A stretch of DNA of 64,000 nucleotides from an uncultured bacterium (GCA_947063875.1 CAMSTY010000011.1:1-64000), one strand, 5' to 3'. Counted from the stretch's first letter, positions 1 to 9,110 are shown. The notes: generated by a model from the sequence alone, not told the origin. A program made the numbers and translations.

Positions 1-91
1 CCGACCGGGCGCTCCTGCTCTTCCTCCCCTTTGCGCTTATGGCGCCCCTGATCCGTACCAGGCCATCCTGGTCCGGCTCCCTGGTATCCAT
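1..91 (-). CDS. partial unknown protein, cut by window edge
   Basis: An open frame starts at the ATG at 89-91 and runs off the left edge after about 30 codons, beginning MDTREPDQDGLVRIRG. It lies 49 bp downstream of the YqaJ-type gene on the same strand and is probably cotranscribed with it. The ribosome site is weak (GAAGAAGAA just before the ATG). A second upstream ATG in another frame stops after about 22 codons. The product is not recognisable from so short a piece. Confidence 0.35.
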   Translation of the reverse strand, partial: MDTREPDQDGLVRIRGAISAKGRKSRSARS

Positions 92-139
92 GTTCTTCTT
101 CTCATTTTCACCTTGTCCTTTCTATAATGTTCTTTGTTC

Positions 140-1204
140 TCAGGCGGCATCCACAGCACTGACCTTTACATGGAACGTCCGGAATTCCGATACCGTCACA
201 AACTGCTCATAGATCTCCGGGTACTGCAGTTTCAGCCTTGTCAGGTTGTCCTTGTCAACGATCATCTTGCGCACCGGGTTGTATGTCAGCGTGTAACGGC
301 TCCCGTCCATATCGCAGACGGCCCTGCAGCTTGTACCCATCTCCGCAGCCAGGATCGCTTTCAGCCTCTGGATGTCGGCCTCCAGCTTTTTGGAATATTG
401 ATCTGACTGTTTCTTCTGCTCCTGGAGCTGCATATAACGCATCAGTGTGGACGGCATGGTCCCGTTCAGGACAATGGCCTCAGCGTCCTTGTCTGCCCTG
501 CCGCAATACTGCCTAGCGCTGGCAAGGATCACATCCCTGTCCTCCAGATAGGGCGGCGGGATCTGTTTCTGCACGTGGCTGTTCCAGAATTCCTGTTCCA
601 GGAATATCATCTCTTCCTCATAGGCCATGTCTCTGCGGAGTTCCCGGATAATGACCTCATCTTCCGTGTTGCCGTACAGACAGCAGAAAAATACCCGGTC
701 CATATCCATGACGGCCATGTAATGCCTGCCCTGGGCTTCGTAATGGACCGGCACGGTCTCCCTGCCATCCTTCCACCAGTGGTCTTTTGCATTATAGTTC
801 GTGGTCTTGATCTCCAGGACGGCTTTCGTGCCGTCCGTCATGGTGATGAAGCAATCCACGTCTGCCAGCATGAACGGATAAAGGGGATGCCGGAACATCT
901 TTTTGACCTGATAGATCTTAAGCCCTGTCTTTCTTTCAAATATCTTTGCCACAAGGTCTTCCAGGAGATGGCCCATTTCCATAGCCACCCAGTTGCCTTC
1001 ATTTTCCTCCACCGCCGCAATACCCACTTTGTCATAATAGATATCCCGTGCGGTGCGGAAAGGGGAGAGCCCGATGATGGCAGAGACATCACTGCCGCCG
1101 ATCCCGCGGCGCCGCCAGTCCAGCCATTCTTCCCTGGTAAGGTCTTCCGTATCCACCAGCACCAGCGGGCTGTGCCTTTCCCTCTCCATGTTCGTATCGG
1201 GCAT
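140..1204 (-). CDS. YqaJ-type viral recombinase/exonuclease
   Basis: This is a protein of about 354 residues of the YqaJ/lambda-exonuclease family, DNA end-processing nucleases that partner single-strand annealing proteins in phages and integrative elements. Near residue 35 it has the family signature GIGGSDVSAIIGLSPF. The PD-(D/E)XK-type catalytic set is visible as MLADVD (about 113-117) and EIK (about 131-133). A helical C-terminal tail of roughly 100 residues follows. I chose the ATG at 1204 (MPDTNMERE), with GGGG seven bases upstream. A GTG two codons earlier overlaps the stop of the small upstream ORF and is possible. No recT-like gene is visible, but the window ends just downstream. This marks the left part of the window as mobile-element DNA. 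Confidence 0.85.
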   Translation of the reverse strand: MPDTNMERERHSPLVLVDTEDLTREEWLDWRRRGIGGSDVSAIIGLSPFRTARDIYYDKVGIAAVEENEGNWVAMEMGHLLEDLVAKIFERKTGLKIYQVKKMFRHPLYPFMLADVDCFITMTDGTKAVLEIKTTNYNAKDHWWKDGRETVPVHYEAQGRHYMAVMDMDRVFFCCLYGNTEDEVIIRELRRDMAYEEEMIFLEQEFWNSHVQKQIPPPYLEDRDVILASARQYCGRADKDAEAIVLNGTMPSTLMRYMQLQEQKKQSDQYSKKLEADIQRLKAILAAEMGTSCRAVCDMDGSRYTLTYNPVRKMIVDKDNLTRLKLQYPEIYEQFVTVSEFRTFHVKVSAVDAA

Positions 1205-1206
1205 GG

Positions 1207-1368
1207 TCACGCCCCCCTTCTGGCCCTGTGCGTGAAGTTCACTGTACGGATCGTGGTACAGTTCTTCCAGTACTGGTCATTGGCTTTCTGGACAGCGGTA
1301 TCCCTGAACGGGTATCCTGCCGCCTGTTTCTGCCAGCTCCTGCCGGCCTTTTTGTTTCTCATGCTCAT
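1207..1368 (-). CDS. small basic protein upstream of YqaJ
   Basis: This 53-codon ORF (MSMRNKKAGRSWQKQ...) ends 3 bases before the chosen start of the YqaJ gene and would overlap the alternative GTG start. It is preceded by GAAAGGCAGG about 9 bases upstream of its ATG. The product is rich in Arg and Lys, as small DNA-associated element proteins often are. I do not recognise the family. Tight coupling and the ribosome site support it as a real small gene, but a non-coding leader is also possible. Confidence 0.4.
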   Translation of the reverse strand: MSMRNKKAGRSWQKQAAGYPFRDTAVQKANDQYWKNCTTIRTVNFTHRARRGA

Positions 1369-1479
1369 TCTTTGTACCTGCCTTTCTAAATTTTTATTGC
1401 GCTCGTTCCTCGCTCCATAAAACAACGGGAACCCCAAACTCCGCTCTGCTTCGTCTGGGCAGCGGGTCATTTCGCCTGT

Positions 1480-1760
1480 CGGCTCAATGATTCTTTATCC
1501 TCAAAGCCGTTACCGGCATTTGGGCTGAAAATAAAAAAGCGGAAATGACTATTTGCCAAATCCCTGGCGTCCATGGATTTCCATGGACCAAAGTCATTCC
1601 CGCTCCCAAAGGGAAAGTGATCCCTTAACATAAAAAAGCCAGTACACCACCAGCCAAAGGGCATAATGGTACTACTGGCACAAAAATACAAACTTAACAG
1701 CGTGTGCAATGCGGACAGTATTCCGCATACAGTCTGAACGGACTGCATTTCCCATACGGG
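1480..1760 (-). other. structured leader with stacked inverted repeats
   Basis: No convincing gene is present. Several dyads lie between the promoter at 1787-1815 and the first ORF: gcggaaatgact (1539-1550) against agtcattcccgc (1592-1603) with one mismatch, gccagta (1638-1644) against tactggc (1673-1679), atgcgga (1709-1715) against tccgcat (1722-1728), and cagtc (1730-1734) against gactg (1741-1745). Transcribed leftward, this gives a leader of about 400 nt with at least four possible hairpins. It could be a regulatory RNA leader or a DNA structure used by the element, such as an origin. Confidence 0.45.
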
Positions 1761-1786
1761 TACGCACAAAAATCAATTACAAGGAC

Positions 1787-1815
1787 AGTTTAACACAATA
1801 TATTGATTTAGTCAA
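1787..1815 (-). promoter_or_regulatory. sigma-A promoter of the YqaJ unit
   Basis: On the minus strand the sequence reads TTGACT, 17 nt, TAAACT, a near-consensus vegetative promoter. It drives leftward transcription into the hairpin-rich leader and the small ORF/YqaJ genes. Confidence 0.7.
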
Positions 1816-1882
1816 GTTGTGAATACTATATATGGTGTTTTACAAATATTTTCATCCTCATGCATCGATCACTGCACTCATA

Positions 1883-2290
1883 TTAAACACTAATAACAAA
1901 AGACTCGTTATAATATGGAATCAAAGTATCATGTGTCATAAACTTCATTCCTTCCGATTTTGCCTGCGCAAGCAAAATCCTGTCAAAAGGATCTTTATGC
2001 GGAGGAGCATCCTTTGGCCGTACCAAAGATTCTAACTCAGCCACATGTTTATTAAATACAGGCAGCGAGGAAAAGCCATTCTCTTCACATCCTTTCTCCA
2101 GGTATTTCCCACTGAATAAAAATGTTTCCGGATGTGTCATATGCTTAATCGTAATCTCCCACACGGAAGCGGTACTGTAATAGATTTCATTGTTCTCGTC
2201 AAGTATCATTGCCCTGGCTGTATTCGACAATTCCTCCGAATCCAGTACTGCCCATATCGCAATATGTGTATCCAGCAAAATCTTCATCAA
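1883..2290 (-). CDS. VapC-type PIN-domain toxin
   Basis: This 135-residue PIN-domain ribonuclease is the toxin of a type II toxin-antitoxin pair. The acidic active-site residues are visible: D7 in LLDTHIAIWA, E45 in TASVWEITIK, D100 in HKDPFDRILLAQA and D119 in MTHDT. Its start overlaps the stop of the upstream antitoxin gene by 4 bp, so translation is coupled. PIN toxins of this family cleave RNA (often tRNA), act in the cytoplasm and are neutralised by the partner. It sits at the edge of a defence-rich island. Confidence in the family is high; the specific RNA target cannot be read from the sequence. Confidence 0.9.
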   Translation of the reverse strand: MMKILLDTHIAIWAVLDSEELSNTARAMILDENNEIYYSTASVWEITIKHMTHPETFLFSGKYLEKGCEENGFSSLPVFNKHVAELESLVRPKDAPPHKDPFDRILLAQAKSEGMKFMTHDTLIPYYNESFVISV

Positions 2291-2541
2291 TCATCCACCC
2301 CAAATAATCTGGCTATTTCATCATTGCACTCGTCTATATCATGACCATCCGCAATAAATTTCTGCCCTTTCATACTTCCAAGCCTGCGTTTTTTGCCCTG
2401 TGTGGCAACGCCATAATTTATACTCACACGCCTTGATTCTGACGGCTGCACAAACCGCTGTATCATATCAAGAATAAAGCGCAGGCTGTCATCAGAAAGT
2501 CCCTCCAGAGATTGTGTGATCTGATTCTGTAATGTTGACAT
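2287..2541 (-). CDS. antitoxin partner of the PIN toxin
   Basis: An 84-residue protein encoded immediately upstream of the PIN toxin, with a 4-bp overlap. I chose the ATG at 2541 (MSTLQNQITQSLEGL) because AGGTGG lies 8 nt upstream. The longer in-frame extension reaches into the promoter region and has no ribosome site. The N-terminus is helical (SLRFILDMIQRF). The C-terminal half has a basic linker (GKKRRLG) and an acidic tail (DIDECNDEIARLFGVDD), which fits an antitoxin whose C-terminus wraps the toxin. The role follows from gene order rather than a strong domain match. Confidence 0.75.
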   Translation of the reverse strand: MSTLQNQITQSLEGLSDDSLRFILDMIQRFVQPSESRRVSINYGVATQGKKRRLGSMKGQKFIADGHDIDECNDEIARLFGVDD

Positions 2542-2613
2542 AACAGACACCACCTTTCTACATGATTTAAAAAACATATATCTGATTAAATCTTTACCTT
2601 CTGTCACGGTTTT

Positions 2614-2642
2614 ATTATACTAAAGAAACCGCTTTTTATCAA
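2614..2642 (-). promoter_or_regulatory. promoter of the PIN toxin-antitoxin operon
   Basis: The minus strand reads TTGATA, 17 nt, TATAAT, a very strong sigma-A promoter about 70 bp upstream of the antitoxin start. Confidence 0.75.
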
Positions 2643-2795
2643 TCTTTAAGAGTTCTCTACGCCCGTATCTGTCAAATAATGAAACATTTAGAAAAGTTCG
2701 ATAATATCTCCCAAATTCCAACGCACTTTTAGACAAATCAACGATACCCAAACAACCGAAACACCGTTTACTTCTCTCCCTTATCAAATTACACT

Positions 2796-4088
2796 CTACA
2801 TTACTTGTAAATAAAACTCAACCTTATGAATATGCGTATTATTATCAATTATTACTACATCTTTAGGTACTCCTATTATTATATATTTTTCATCAAATGC
2901 AACCGAAAGGTAGCTGGTTTCCTTGGTTTGAATCACCTTATCTTTCGAACATTCTGGCATAGTCCTTTGAATAACAGAAAGTGCCTTTTTAAAATTATAA
3001 CATTCCGTGTACCTTATCAAAGATAACTTTTTAGAATTAAGAATTGACAACACTCTACCACACCATTCACTTTTTGCCCAATCATCCAGATGATAAACAT
3101 AAATTTGAAAGTTCTCACATTCCTCAGCAAAATATCTCAATAATATCTCAAATTCTTCATCTGCTAATTTCCTATTGGAAAAAATCTCCTGTTCAATTAT
3201 TAATTCTAATTGATCTCTGTCATCTTTATTTTTTATATACTTTTGCAAATCATTTTTTAACTTCTCATTTTCTTCTAAATTGACTGCTGGAAACGGTTTT
3301 CTTAAACCATATTTAAGAAAAGTATTCTTGAGAACCCTCTTCTTCCTAATTTGCTCTATTATTTCGCTTTTAAATAACGCCAACAAAGGATCATTTCTCC
3401 TATTAGCAGCCATAATATCCATATCAATCCCCTCCAAACTTACATAAATATAAATGGGAATTCTAGCAAATTTAACATAAACATTTTCTATACTGTCTAT
3501 ACTTAATAGTTCATCTGGTTCACTCTTAGTTTTGTCATTATAGATATCCATTTCATCAAGAAAAACTTTATTTACACTCTCGATATTCTCCTTAAATATT
3601 TCTATATCATTTACTTCGAAATCCACATCTAATTTTTTATCATTGACAATCACTTTATCAACAAGCTGATAATTTCCATACTCTAGAATGACCTTTCTAT
3701 TAATAGGATCTAAAAAGACATTTTTAATTGTATCTTTCTTCCTTTGCACTGTCCTCAATTCCTGCAATGCTTGTTTCCCTTTATTCAGCAAACTGCAGCG
3801 ATTTGTTGTACAATAAATTATATCTTTTACACTTAAATCTGCAAGTGTTACTTCCAGTAATTTTCTATCAATCCCCAATATATTTACTAATTCATCTATT
3901 TCTTGTACACCTTCATTTATCAAACGTAATACAATCTCATCTAATAATGGCAGGGAATAAAATGAACGTTTGGTAATTGAAAGTATAGTTCTCATTATCG
4001 GGACATAAATTTCATCACGTTTCACAAAAAAGTATCCTGCATTTTTTCGTACATTCAAATTAGACATTGTTTCAATCAGCTTATTCAT
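2796..4088 (-). CDS. partner of kinase-helicase, winged-helix and PLD-like remnant
   Basis: A 430-residue protein whose ATG overlaps the stop codon of the kinase-helicase gene by one base (TAATG), with GGAGG 9 nt upstream, so the two form one translationally coupled unit. Residues about 35-110 look like a winged-helix domain (LPLLDEIVLRLINEG, VNILGIDRKLLEVTLADL). Near the C-terminus, VAFDEKYIIIG has the spacing of the phospholipase-D motif D-x6-G, but the positions of the HxK pair hold S and L, so a PLD-like fold without catalysis is possible. The DNA is strikingly AT-rich, like the helicase gene and unlike the neighbouring chromosome. I do not recognise a named family; the PLD reading is inference. 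Confidence 0.75.
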   Translation of the reverse strand: MNKLIETMSNLNVRKNAGYFFVKRDEIYVPIMRTILSITKRSFYSLPLLDEIVLRLINEGVQEIDELVNILGIDRKLLEVTLADLSVKDIIYCTTNRCSLLNKGKQALQELRTVQRKKDTIKNVFLDPINRKVILEYGNYQLVDKVIVNDKKLDVDFEVNDIEIFKENIESVNKVFLDEMDIYNDKTKSEPDELLSIDSIENVYVKFARIPIYIYVSLEGIDMDIMAANRRNDPLLALFKSEIIEQIRKKRVLKNTFLKYGLRKPFPAVNLEENEKLKNDLQKYIKNKDDRDQLELIIEQEIFSNRKLADEEFEILLRYFAEECENFQIYVYHLDDWAKSEWCGRVLSILNSKKLSLIRYTECYNFKKALSVIQRTMPECSKDKVIQTKETSYLSVAFDEKYIIIGVPKDVVIIDNNTHIHKVEFYLQVM

Positions 4089-7000
4089 TATAATTCACCT
4101 CCTAGTATAACAAGGCACTCCTCTTCATGTTCACAAATATAGTCAATAATCTCAATAAATTTATTATCTGGATCATCAAATTTATAAAAGAAGTCCATAT
4201 CTCCACAAATTATAAGTAAATTTTTTGCCCTTGAAAAAGCCACATTTACCCTTTCCTTTTCTTTTTGGAAACCAATAGAATTTTTAGTTCTAACTGTACT
4301 GTATATAATAATATCATTTTCTCTTCCTTGAAACGCATCAAGCGTATTAATATCAATTTCTTTTGCAATTCTATCATATCCACTATTATTTACAGATTTT
4401 CTTACTAAATCTTTTTGCCCCCGATACCCCGTAATAATACCAATGTCCAGACTTGGAAGTACTCCTTCATTTTTAAATTCCCCTAACAATTTTTTAATCA
4501 AAGCATTCTCTGCATAGTTGCAATAGGAGCCTCCCTTAAGTCTACTTTCACCTTTCCTATCCATCATTGAAGTATCAATCCAAATAATAGATTTTCCTGC
4601 AAATTTTTTAATTGGATGTATTCGATTCTTATCATCCACCTCTGTTGCAATCTTACCATCATAAAATACTTGACTAATCAAATTTCCAATATTCTTTCGC
4701 ATCCTATATTGCACGGTCAAGATTTGTTTATGTGTATCTGGTAACAAATCAAACAATAAATCAAATAATCGATACTTTGGCTCTTTTGTCAACTTTGCTA
4801 TTATCGGAGATAATTCTTGATCAGCATACGCCGGTAATTGGTTTTGATCTCCTACTAATATAATCTTCTTCGATTTAATTATAGATACTAATAATTCTGG
4901 TGTTGTCGCCTTTGCAGCTTCATCAATTATTACATAATCAAAATCTAACTCTTTAATAAAATCATTAGACAAAAAGCCAACGCAAGTACCCGCAATAATT
5001 GTTGCGCTTTTTATCACTTGATAGTCTAATGTTTCTAAATTGCTACATCTGTTAATCCAATCTGATTGAATATCTTTAATTCTCTCCCATCTATCCAATA
5101 ATCTTTGCTCTGTAATATTGGAATATAACAAATTCTGCTGTCCAATATATGCGTTAGATTTTTCTTTAATATTTGTAAACATCTTTTTTCTAATAGCATT
5201 CATAGTACAGGTTTCTTCAATCTTTAACGATATATTTTCCGCACGACCAATTCTAATAATATCCAATTTCCCCTCATCTATTTCAACAAACCCTTCAATA
5301 ATATTATCTACTGCAGTATGCGACTGAGATACAACCAAAATCCTTGATGTGTCATCAAATTTATTTATTTGCATTAAAATTTGTCGCACAATTTCTTTTA
5401 TAACTGTTGTCTTTCCTGTTCCTGGAGGTCCTTGTATTAAGCTGATACTATCTGAATACAAAGCTTTTTTTATTGCTTCTTTTTGAGATGAATTTAATGT
5501 ATCTTTGCTAAATATAATATTTTGTAGAAAAGGGGTATAAGTTGGTTCATCCAAATTAAGTAATATATCTTTCAAGTTTTTAGATGAATAATTATCATCA
5601 TGTAATGCTCGAATTGCATAATACTGTCTCTTGTATGCACTTATATTCGCTCTGAAATCCTCCATAACCGGACTATTTTTTTTAAGCAACGGGCGTACTT
5701 TCCCCATTTGCACTTTCTTATCCAAATCAATGATTAATAATGTTTCATTGTCTTCATATTTTATTTCGTGGTAAGTACCTATATCAAAGTAGTAAGACTT
5801 CCCTCTACTATCTACCTCCTCAATAATATATTTCTTATCATTCTCTAAACTATCAATGTCATTATTTTTATATTCTTCAAGAGTTAAAATTAGTTGCTGA
5901 TCTATTATGTTAAAAGCAGAATAAACAATCCTTCCTATCCGTTCCTTCTCATTTTTCATGGACTCATCTAATCCATCTTTCCACTTTCCAAATAATTCTT
6001 CAAATAATTTATCTTGCTTTTGTAATGTGCTTTTACTATTTATATTATTTTTAAATTCTATTATTAATTTTTCATTATCATTATTTGATCTTTTTAAAGC
6101 ATAATTGTTTCTGCTACTTTCTATAAATTGAACTGTACCATCAATATTAAATCCTCTCTTTTGATTGCTGATTCTTCTATCAACAGATAATGGCATAATT
6201 TTATTAACCATAAATAGCTCATCTTGTTGATTATATATACATTCCATCGCTATTTTCTTCCCTGAAAAAACATAAACATTCGTACTTTGATTATAAAAAG
6301 CAAAGCACTCCTTAAACTGACTTTTTAAATATGATTTCGTAAAAACGGTCATATTGGTATTTGATTCGATTAAAGAAATGCTCTTTAAATATCTTAATTT
6401 GTCGACATCTACACTGCACAAATATGTAGCTTTTTGTGAAGCATTATCACCAATAATTTCTTCGAAAGTATTGATAACCACACCAACCTCTTGAAATCTA
6501 TCCTCCGGTTCTTCCGCCACCATCTGAGAAATCAGTTGCCTTAAATTTTCTGGAATTTCTAAATTCTCCAAATGTTTACATACCATCTCTGTTCCATTTG
6601 GTAATATGCTAAACAGAATGTAAAAAATTACTGCCCCTAACGAATAAATATCGCTAGCTTCCGTTGTACTATTCCCCTTAACTACCTCTGGCGCCGAAAA
6701 ATTAGGAGAATAAAATGGAAGGGTAGTCTCTTGCTCTACTATTGATTTTATTTTGCTTGTCCCAAAATCAATAATCTTCACTTCACCAGTTTCAATATTA
6801 TACATAATATTAGACGGTTTTATGTCACGATGCAAAACATTATTATTATGTGCTTCTTCTATAGCCTTTAAAATCTTTAAGCAAAGCTCATACTTCTCTA
6901 CCTGTGAAAAATTACTTAAATCTAATTCCTCAAGATTTGTTCCATCGACATAATCTAATAGAATTAGGCCCCAATCATTTTTACCTCTAAACTCTGCATT

Positions 7001-7228
7001 TAGCATATAATCTCTTATTTTCACAATACTATCGCAAGAGTTTAATGTTTTAAGCGCATCAACCTCTCTTTTAAATATTAATTTTTGAAATCTATTATTT
7101 AACGAACCAATTAATTTTAATGCATATACTTTATCACATATTTTTTTGTTTTTTTCTTTCACTTTCAAAATAATCGTTTCGCTAGTCTTAGACGCATGAA
7201 TCACTTCTAATACTTCATAATTATCCAT
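4088..7228 (-). CDS. Ser/Thr kinase fused to UPF1-like SF1 helicase
   Basis: A fusion of about 1046 residues. The N-terminal 270 residues form a complete eukaryotic-type kinase: ATP lysine in YALKLI (about K38), VLHRDIKPSN (about 133), IIDFG (about 154) and SAPEVV (about 179). The C-terminal half is an SF1 helicase of the UPF1/COG1112 type: GPPGTGKTT (about 600), IIDEAAK (about 768), VGDQNQLPA, VQYRMRK, DAFQGREND and RVNVAFSRAK. I chose the ATG at 7228 because AAGGAG precedes it by 12 nt; a longer GTG start would lie inside the promoter. From memory, type I Mokosh anti-phage systems combine a kinase-helicase with a PLD protein, and this pair resembles that layout. Low GC and the toxin-antitoxin neighbours suggest horizontal transfer. 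The family is certain; the anti-phage role is inference. Confidence 0.88.
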   Translation of the reverse strand: MDNYEVLEVIHASKTSETIILKVKEKNKKICDKVYALKLIGSLNNRFQKLIFKREVDALKTLNSCDSIVKIRDYMLNAEFRGKNDWGLILLDYVDGTNLEELDLSNFSQVEKYELCLKILKAIEEAHNNNVLHRDIKPSNIMYNIETGEVKIIDFGTSKIKSIVEQETTLPFYSPNFSAPEVVKGNSTTEASDIYSLGAVIFYILFSILPNGTEMVCKHLENLEIPENLRQLISQMVAEEPEDRFQEVGVVINTFEEIIGDNASQKATYLCSVDVDKLRYLKSISLIESNTNMTVFTKSYLKSQFKECFAFYNQSTNVYVFSGKKIAMECIYNQQDELFMVNKIMPLSVDRRISNQKRGFNIDGTVQFIESSRNNYALKRSNNDNEKLIIEFKNNINSKSTLQKQDKLFEELFGKWKDGLDESMKNEKERIGRIVYSAFNIIDQQLILTLEEYKNNDIDSLENDKKYIIEEVDSRGKSYYFDIGTYHEIKYEDNETLLIIDLDKKVQMGKVRPLLKKNSPVMEDFRANISAYKRQYYAIRALHDDNYSSKNLKDILLNLDEPTYTPFLQNIIFSKDTLNSSQKEAIKKALYSDSISLIQGPPGTGKTTVIKEIVRQILMQINKFDDTSRILVVSQSHTAVDNIIEGFVEIDEGKLDIIRIGRAENISLKIEETCTMNAIRKKMFTNIKEKSNAYIGQQNLLYSNITEQRLLDRWERIKDIQSDWINRCSNLETLDYQVIKSATIIAGTCVGFLSNDFIKELDFDYVIIDEAAKATTPELLVSIIKSKKIILVGDQNQLPAYADQELSPIIAKLTKEPKYRLFDLLFDLLPDTHKQILTVQYRMRKNIGNLISQVFYDGKIATEVDDKNRIHPIKKFAGKSIIWIDTSMMDRKGESRLKGGSYCNYAENALIKKLLGEFKNEGVLPSLDIGIITGYRGQKDLVRKSVNNSGYDRIAKEIDINTLDAFQGRENDIIIYSTVRTKNSIGFQKEKERVNVAFSRAKNLLIICGDMDFFYKFDDPDNKFIEIIDYICEHEEECLVILGGEL

Positions 7229-7263
7229 ATTATTTTGCATCTCCTTTTTTGAGTAGTATTCTA

Positions 7264-7272
7264 ATTTTATCA
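7264..7272 (-). promoter_or_regulatory. extended -10 promoter of kinase-helicase operon
   Basis: TGATAAAAT on the minus strand is an extended -10 element. The predicted transcript starts near 7257, about 29 nt before the chosen ATG. No good -35 is seen. Confidence 0.45.
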
Positions 7273-7383
7273 CGTTTTATCTGTATTTTTCATCCAAAAA
7301 CTGCAAGACCACGGATAGTAAAAATATCGATATACCCATATTTACTCATAAATATATAGCCACAGAATATTCTATTGACTCCA

Positions 7384-8304
7384 TTAAAGGTTTCTGAAAT
7401 ATCCTCCGCTGATAATTTCCTTTATCCCACCAATAACCGTTTCGTAGGGAAGATATGTAAATAAAAGCTTGCCAGTAACCGTTTCATAATCATTCCGATA
7501 TACTTCCTTATCCACAATCTCTGCCAGAACGTCATTGATACATACCCCTGTCTTAGCAGACGGACAGACCGGAAGAGGTTCCCGCAGGCTCCGAACTTCC
7601 TGGGCAAGTCCTGACAAAGATGCATCCGGCTTCGTGTATTCCATAATCTTGTAGATATCATATAAATGCCGTGAATGTCGGTCAACCTTATCTGACAGAT
7701 AATAATCACAGAGAGCAAAAACCTTATCAATAAGAGTCCGTTCAATCGCCTGTGTTGTGATCTCAAAAGGCATAAGTCCAAATTCTTCTGCCAGTTCCCC
7801 CTGCTCCGTCATTTTCAGGAAACGGTAAATATAATTATCGGCCATACGGCTTACTGTCGGAAAGGGCAACAGGGCGATATAGGTCTCAATGACTAATTCC
7901 GGCTTTAATTCCAATAACGGGGAATAGATACTGGAATAACTGGCTCTGTAACAGTTATAACTACGCCGGCTGCGGGTTTCTTCGAGGTTTGCAACAGAGA
8001 ACCCCATAGACTCTATGGAAGAAACAACCGCCTTTTTTAGCTGCCGCTTGCGGCTTTCGCCAGGAACACCTTCCGATGCTGCATAGGAAATATCAATATC
8101 TTCCGAAAAGCGTTCCAATATCTGATAGCATTTTGTCAGGGATGTCCCACCCTTAAAGACCATTCCCTTTACCCTGGAGGCCAGCTCCCGGAGCGCAAGT
8201 GTAACATAATAATCTTTTTCAATGATTCCGGGAGGTATATGCAGTTCGTTAGAAGCAGCGATGATAAGCTCGCTGAATGCTTCGTGGTCATGATGTAAAT
8301 TCAT
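7384..8304 (-). CDS. AbiEii/AbiGii nucleotidyltransferase toxin
   Basis: This protein of 306 residues is a toxin of the AbiEii/AbiGii family, a DNA-polymerase-beta-like nucleotidyltransferase. The diagnostic motifs are FKGGTSLTKC (about residue 52) and RFSEDIDI (about 66), followed by LKPELVIETY and TLIDKVFAL in the C-terminal part. AbiE systems abort phage infection; the related MenT toxins modify tRNA. I chose the ATG at 8304 (MNLHHDHEAF), which has GGGG 8 nt upstream and overlaps the antitoxin gene by 17 bp; a start six codons earlier lacks a ribosome site. It forms an operon with the AbiEi-like gene upstream. Confidence 0.9.
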   Translation of the reverse strand: MNLHHDHEAFSELIIAASNELHIPPGIIEKDYYVTLALRELASRVKGMVFKGGTSLTKCYQILERFSEDIDISYAASEGVPGESRKRQLKKAVVSSIESMGFSVANLEETRSRRSYNCYRASYSSIYSPLLELKPELVIETYIALLPFPTVSRMADNYIYRFLKMTEQGELAEEFGLMPFEITTQAIERTLIDKVFALCDYYLSDKVDRHSRHLYDIYKIMEYTKPDASLSGLAQEVRSLREPLPVCPSAKTGVCINDVLAEIVDKEVYRNDYETVTGKLLFTYLPYETVIGGIKEIISGGYFRNL

Positions 8305-8914
8305 AAATAATTCCCCATTCAATCAGTTTTTTTGCAGTAGAACCCGTAATGCCAGGCAGCACGCCGGAAAGAAGCTCCTTACTGTAATTTTGCTGCTTCG
8401 CATAGTTTTTCAGAAGAATCCCAGTATCAGAATCAGAAAGCTCGGAATATTTTTCTGCCTGGGAGACGGCATCCAAAAATTGGAGCAACCCTGCGTTTTC
8501 CGATGTTATAGTTGTGGCGGGCCGTTTCAGCCGGACGGCCTGGGAGCCTACGGTAACGGTACGCCCCTTTGTCGATTCTTTTGACGTTACAATCTCCAGT
8601 GTTGCCGGCATCTGGGTTGTCAGACCAATCTGATTGGCAAAAGTGGCTCCGGCGAAGTATCCATAGGTTTCTGTTGTGCTTTGGATATATTTGCGCATAA
8701 TGACTTTCATGGGATCTAAATAACTTTTTTTCAGCAGCCGTGACGCTTTGGGAAGATAATAAATCCCAGTATCAAAACGCGCCAGATCGCCTGACTTGAG
8801 CATCCGTTTGAAATACTGGCGCAACGCATTGTCATTAAGTCCATCCAGCCGGATCTCGTTTATGAAGATTGGTTCGTTGTAACCATAGTTTTTTTCCAGA
8901 TATTCCTTCAGCAT
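8288..8914 (-). CDS. AbiEi-type antitoxin, DUF6088-like
   Basis: A protein of 208 residues with an N-terminal winged-helix region (EIRLDGLNDNALRQYFKRML, then GDLARFDTGIYYLP) typical of AbiEi antitoxins, which repress their own promoter and neutralise AbiEii. The middle holds the family pattern GYFAGATFANQIGL followed by RLKRPATTIT. It precedes the AbiEii toxin with a short overlap. The start is ambiguous: ATG at 8914, GTG at 8926 (GGAGG 8 nt upstream) or ATG at 8941; the first bases of the longest form are themselves the ribosome site, so a shorter form is likely. The family call rests on fold pattern and pairing. Confidence 0.85.
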   Translation of the reverse strand: MLKEYLEKNYGYNEPIFINEIRLDGLNDNALRQYFKRMLKSGDLARFDTGIYYLPKASRLLKKSYLDPMKVIMRKYIQSTTETYGYFAGATFANQIGLTTQMPATLEIVTSKESTKGRTVTVGSQAVRLKRPATTITSENAGLLQFLDAVSQAEKYSELSDSDTGILLKNYAKQQNYSKELLSGVLPGITGSTAKKLIEWGIIYEFTS

Positions 8915-8950
8915 ACAGGTATCCACTCCTTCCACCTCCATACTACTATA

Positions 8951-8981
8951 TTTATACCCAAAAGGTCAATAGATGTGTCAA
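8951..8981 (-). promoter_or_regulatory. promoter of the AbiE-type operon
   Basis: The minus strand reads TTGACA, 19 nt, TATAAA just upstream of the AbiEi gene. The spacer contains a second TATTGACC. The long spacer suits a repressed or antitoxin-controlled promoter, but no clear operator palindrome stands out. Confidence 0.5.
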
Positions 8982-9110
8982 AATATAGTTTGTATGTTTT
9001 TTGCAAAATTATACAGCGAGGATAACGAAGCGGATACCTTCGGCCATCTATAAATCCATATGTTTTCGTATATATTCAAAGGCATACATTGGTTAGGTAA
9101 CAGAACCTTT

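Noticed and set aside
1467..1769. 100-codon open frame on the minus strand
   Set aside because: Cys/Trp/Phe-rich composition without a ribosome site, and it covers the hairpin-rich leader; treated as non-coding.
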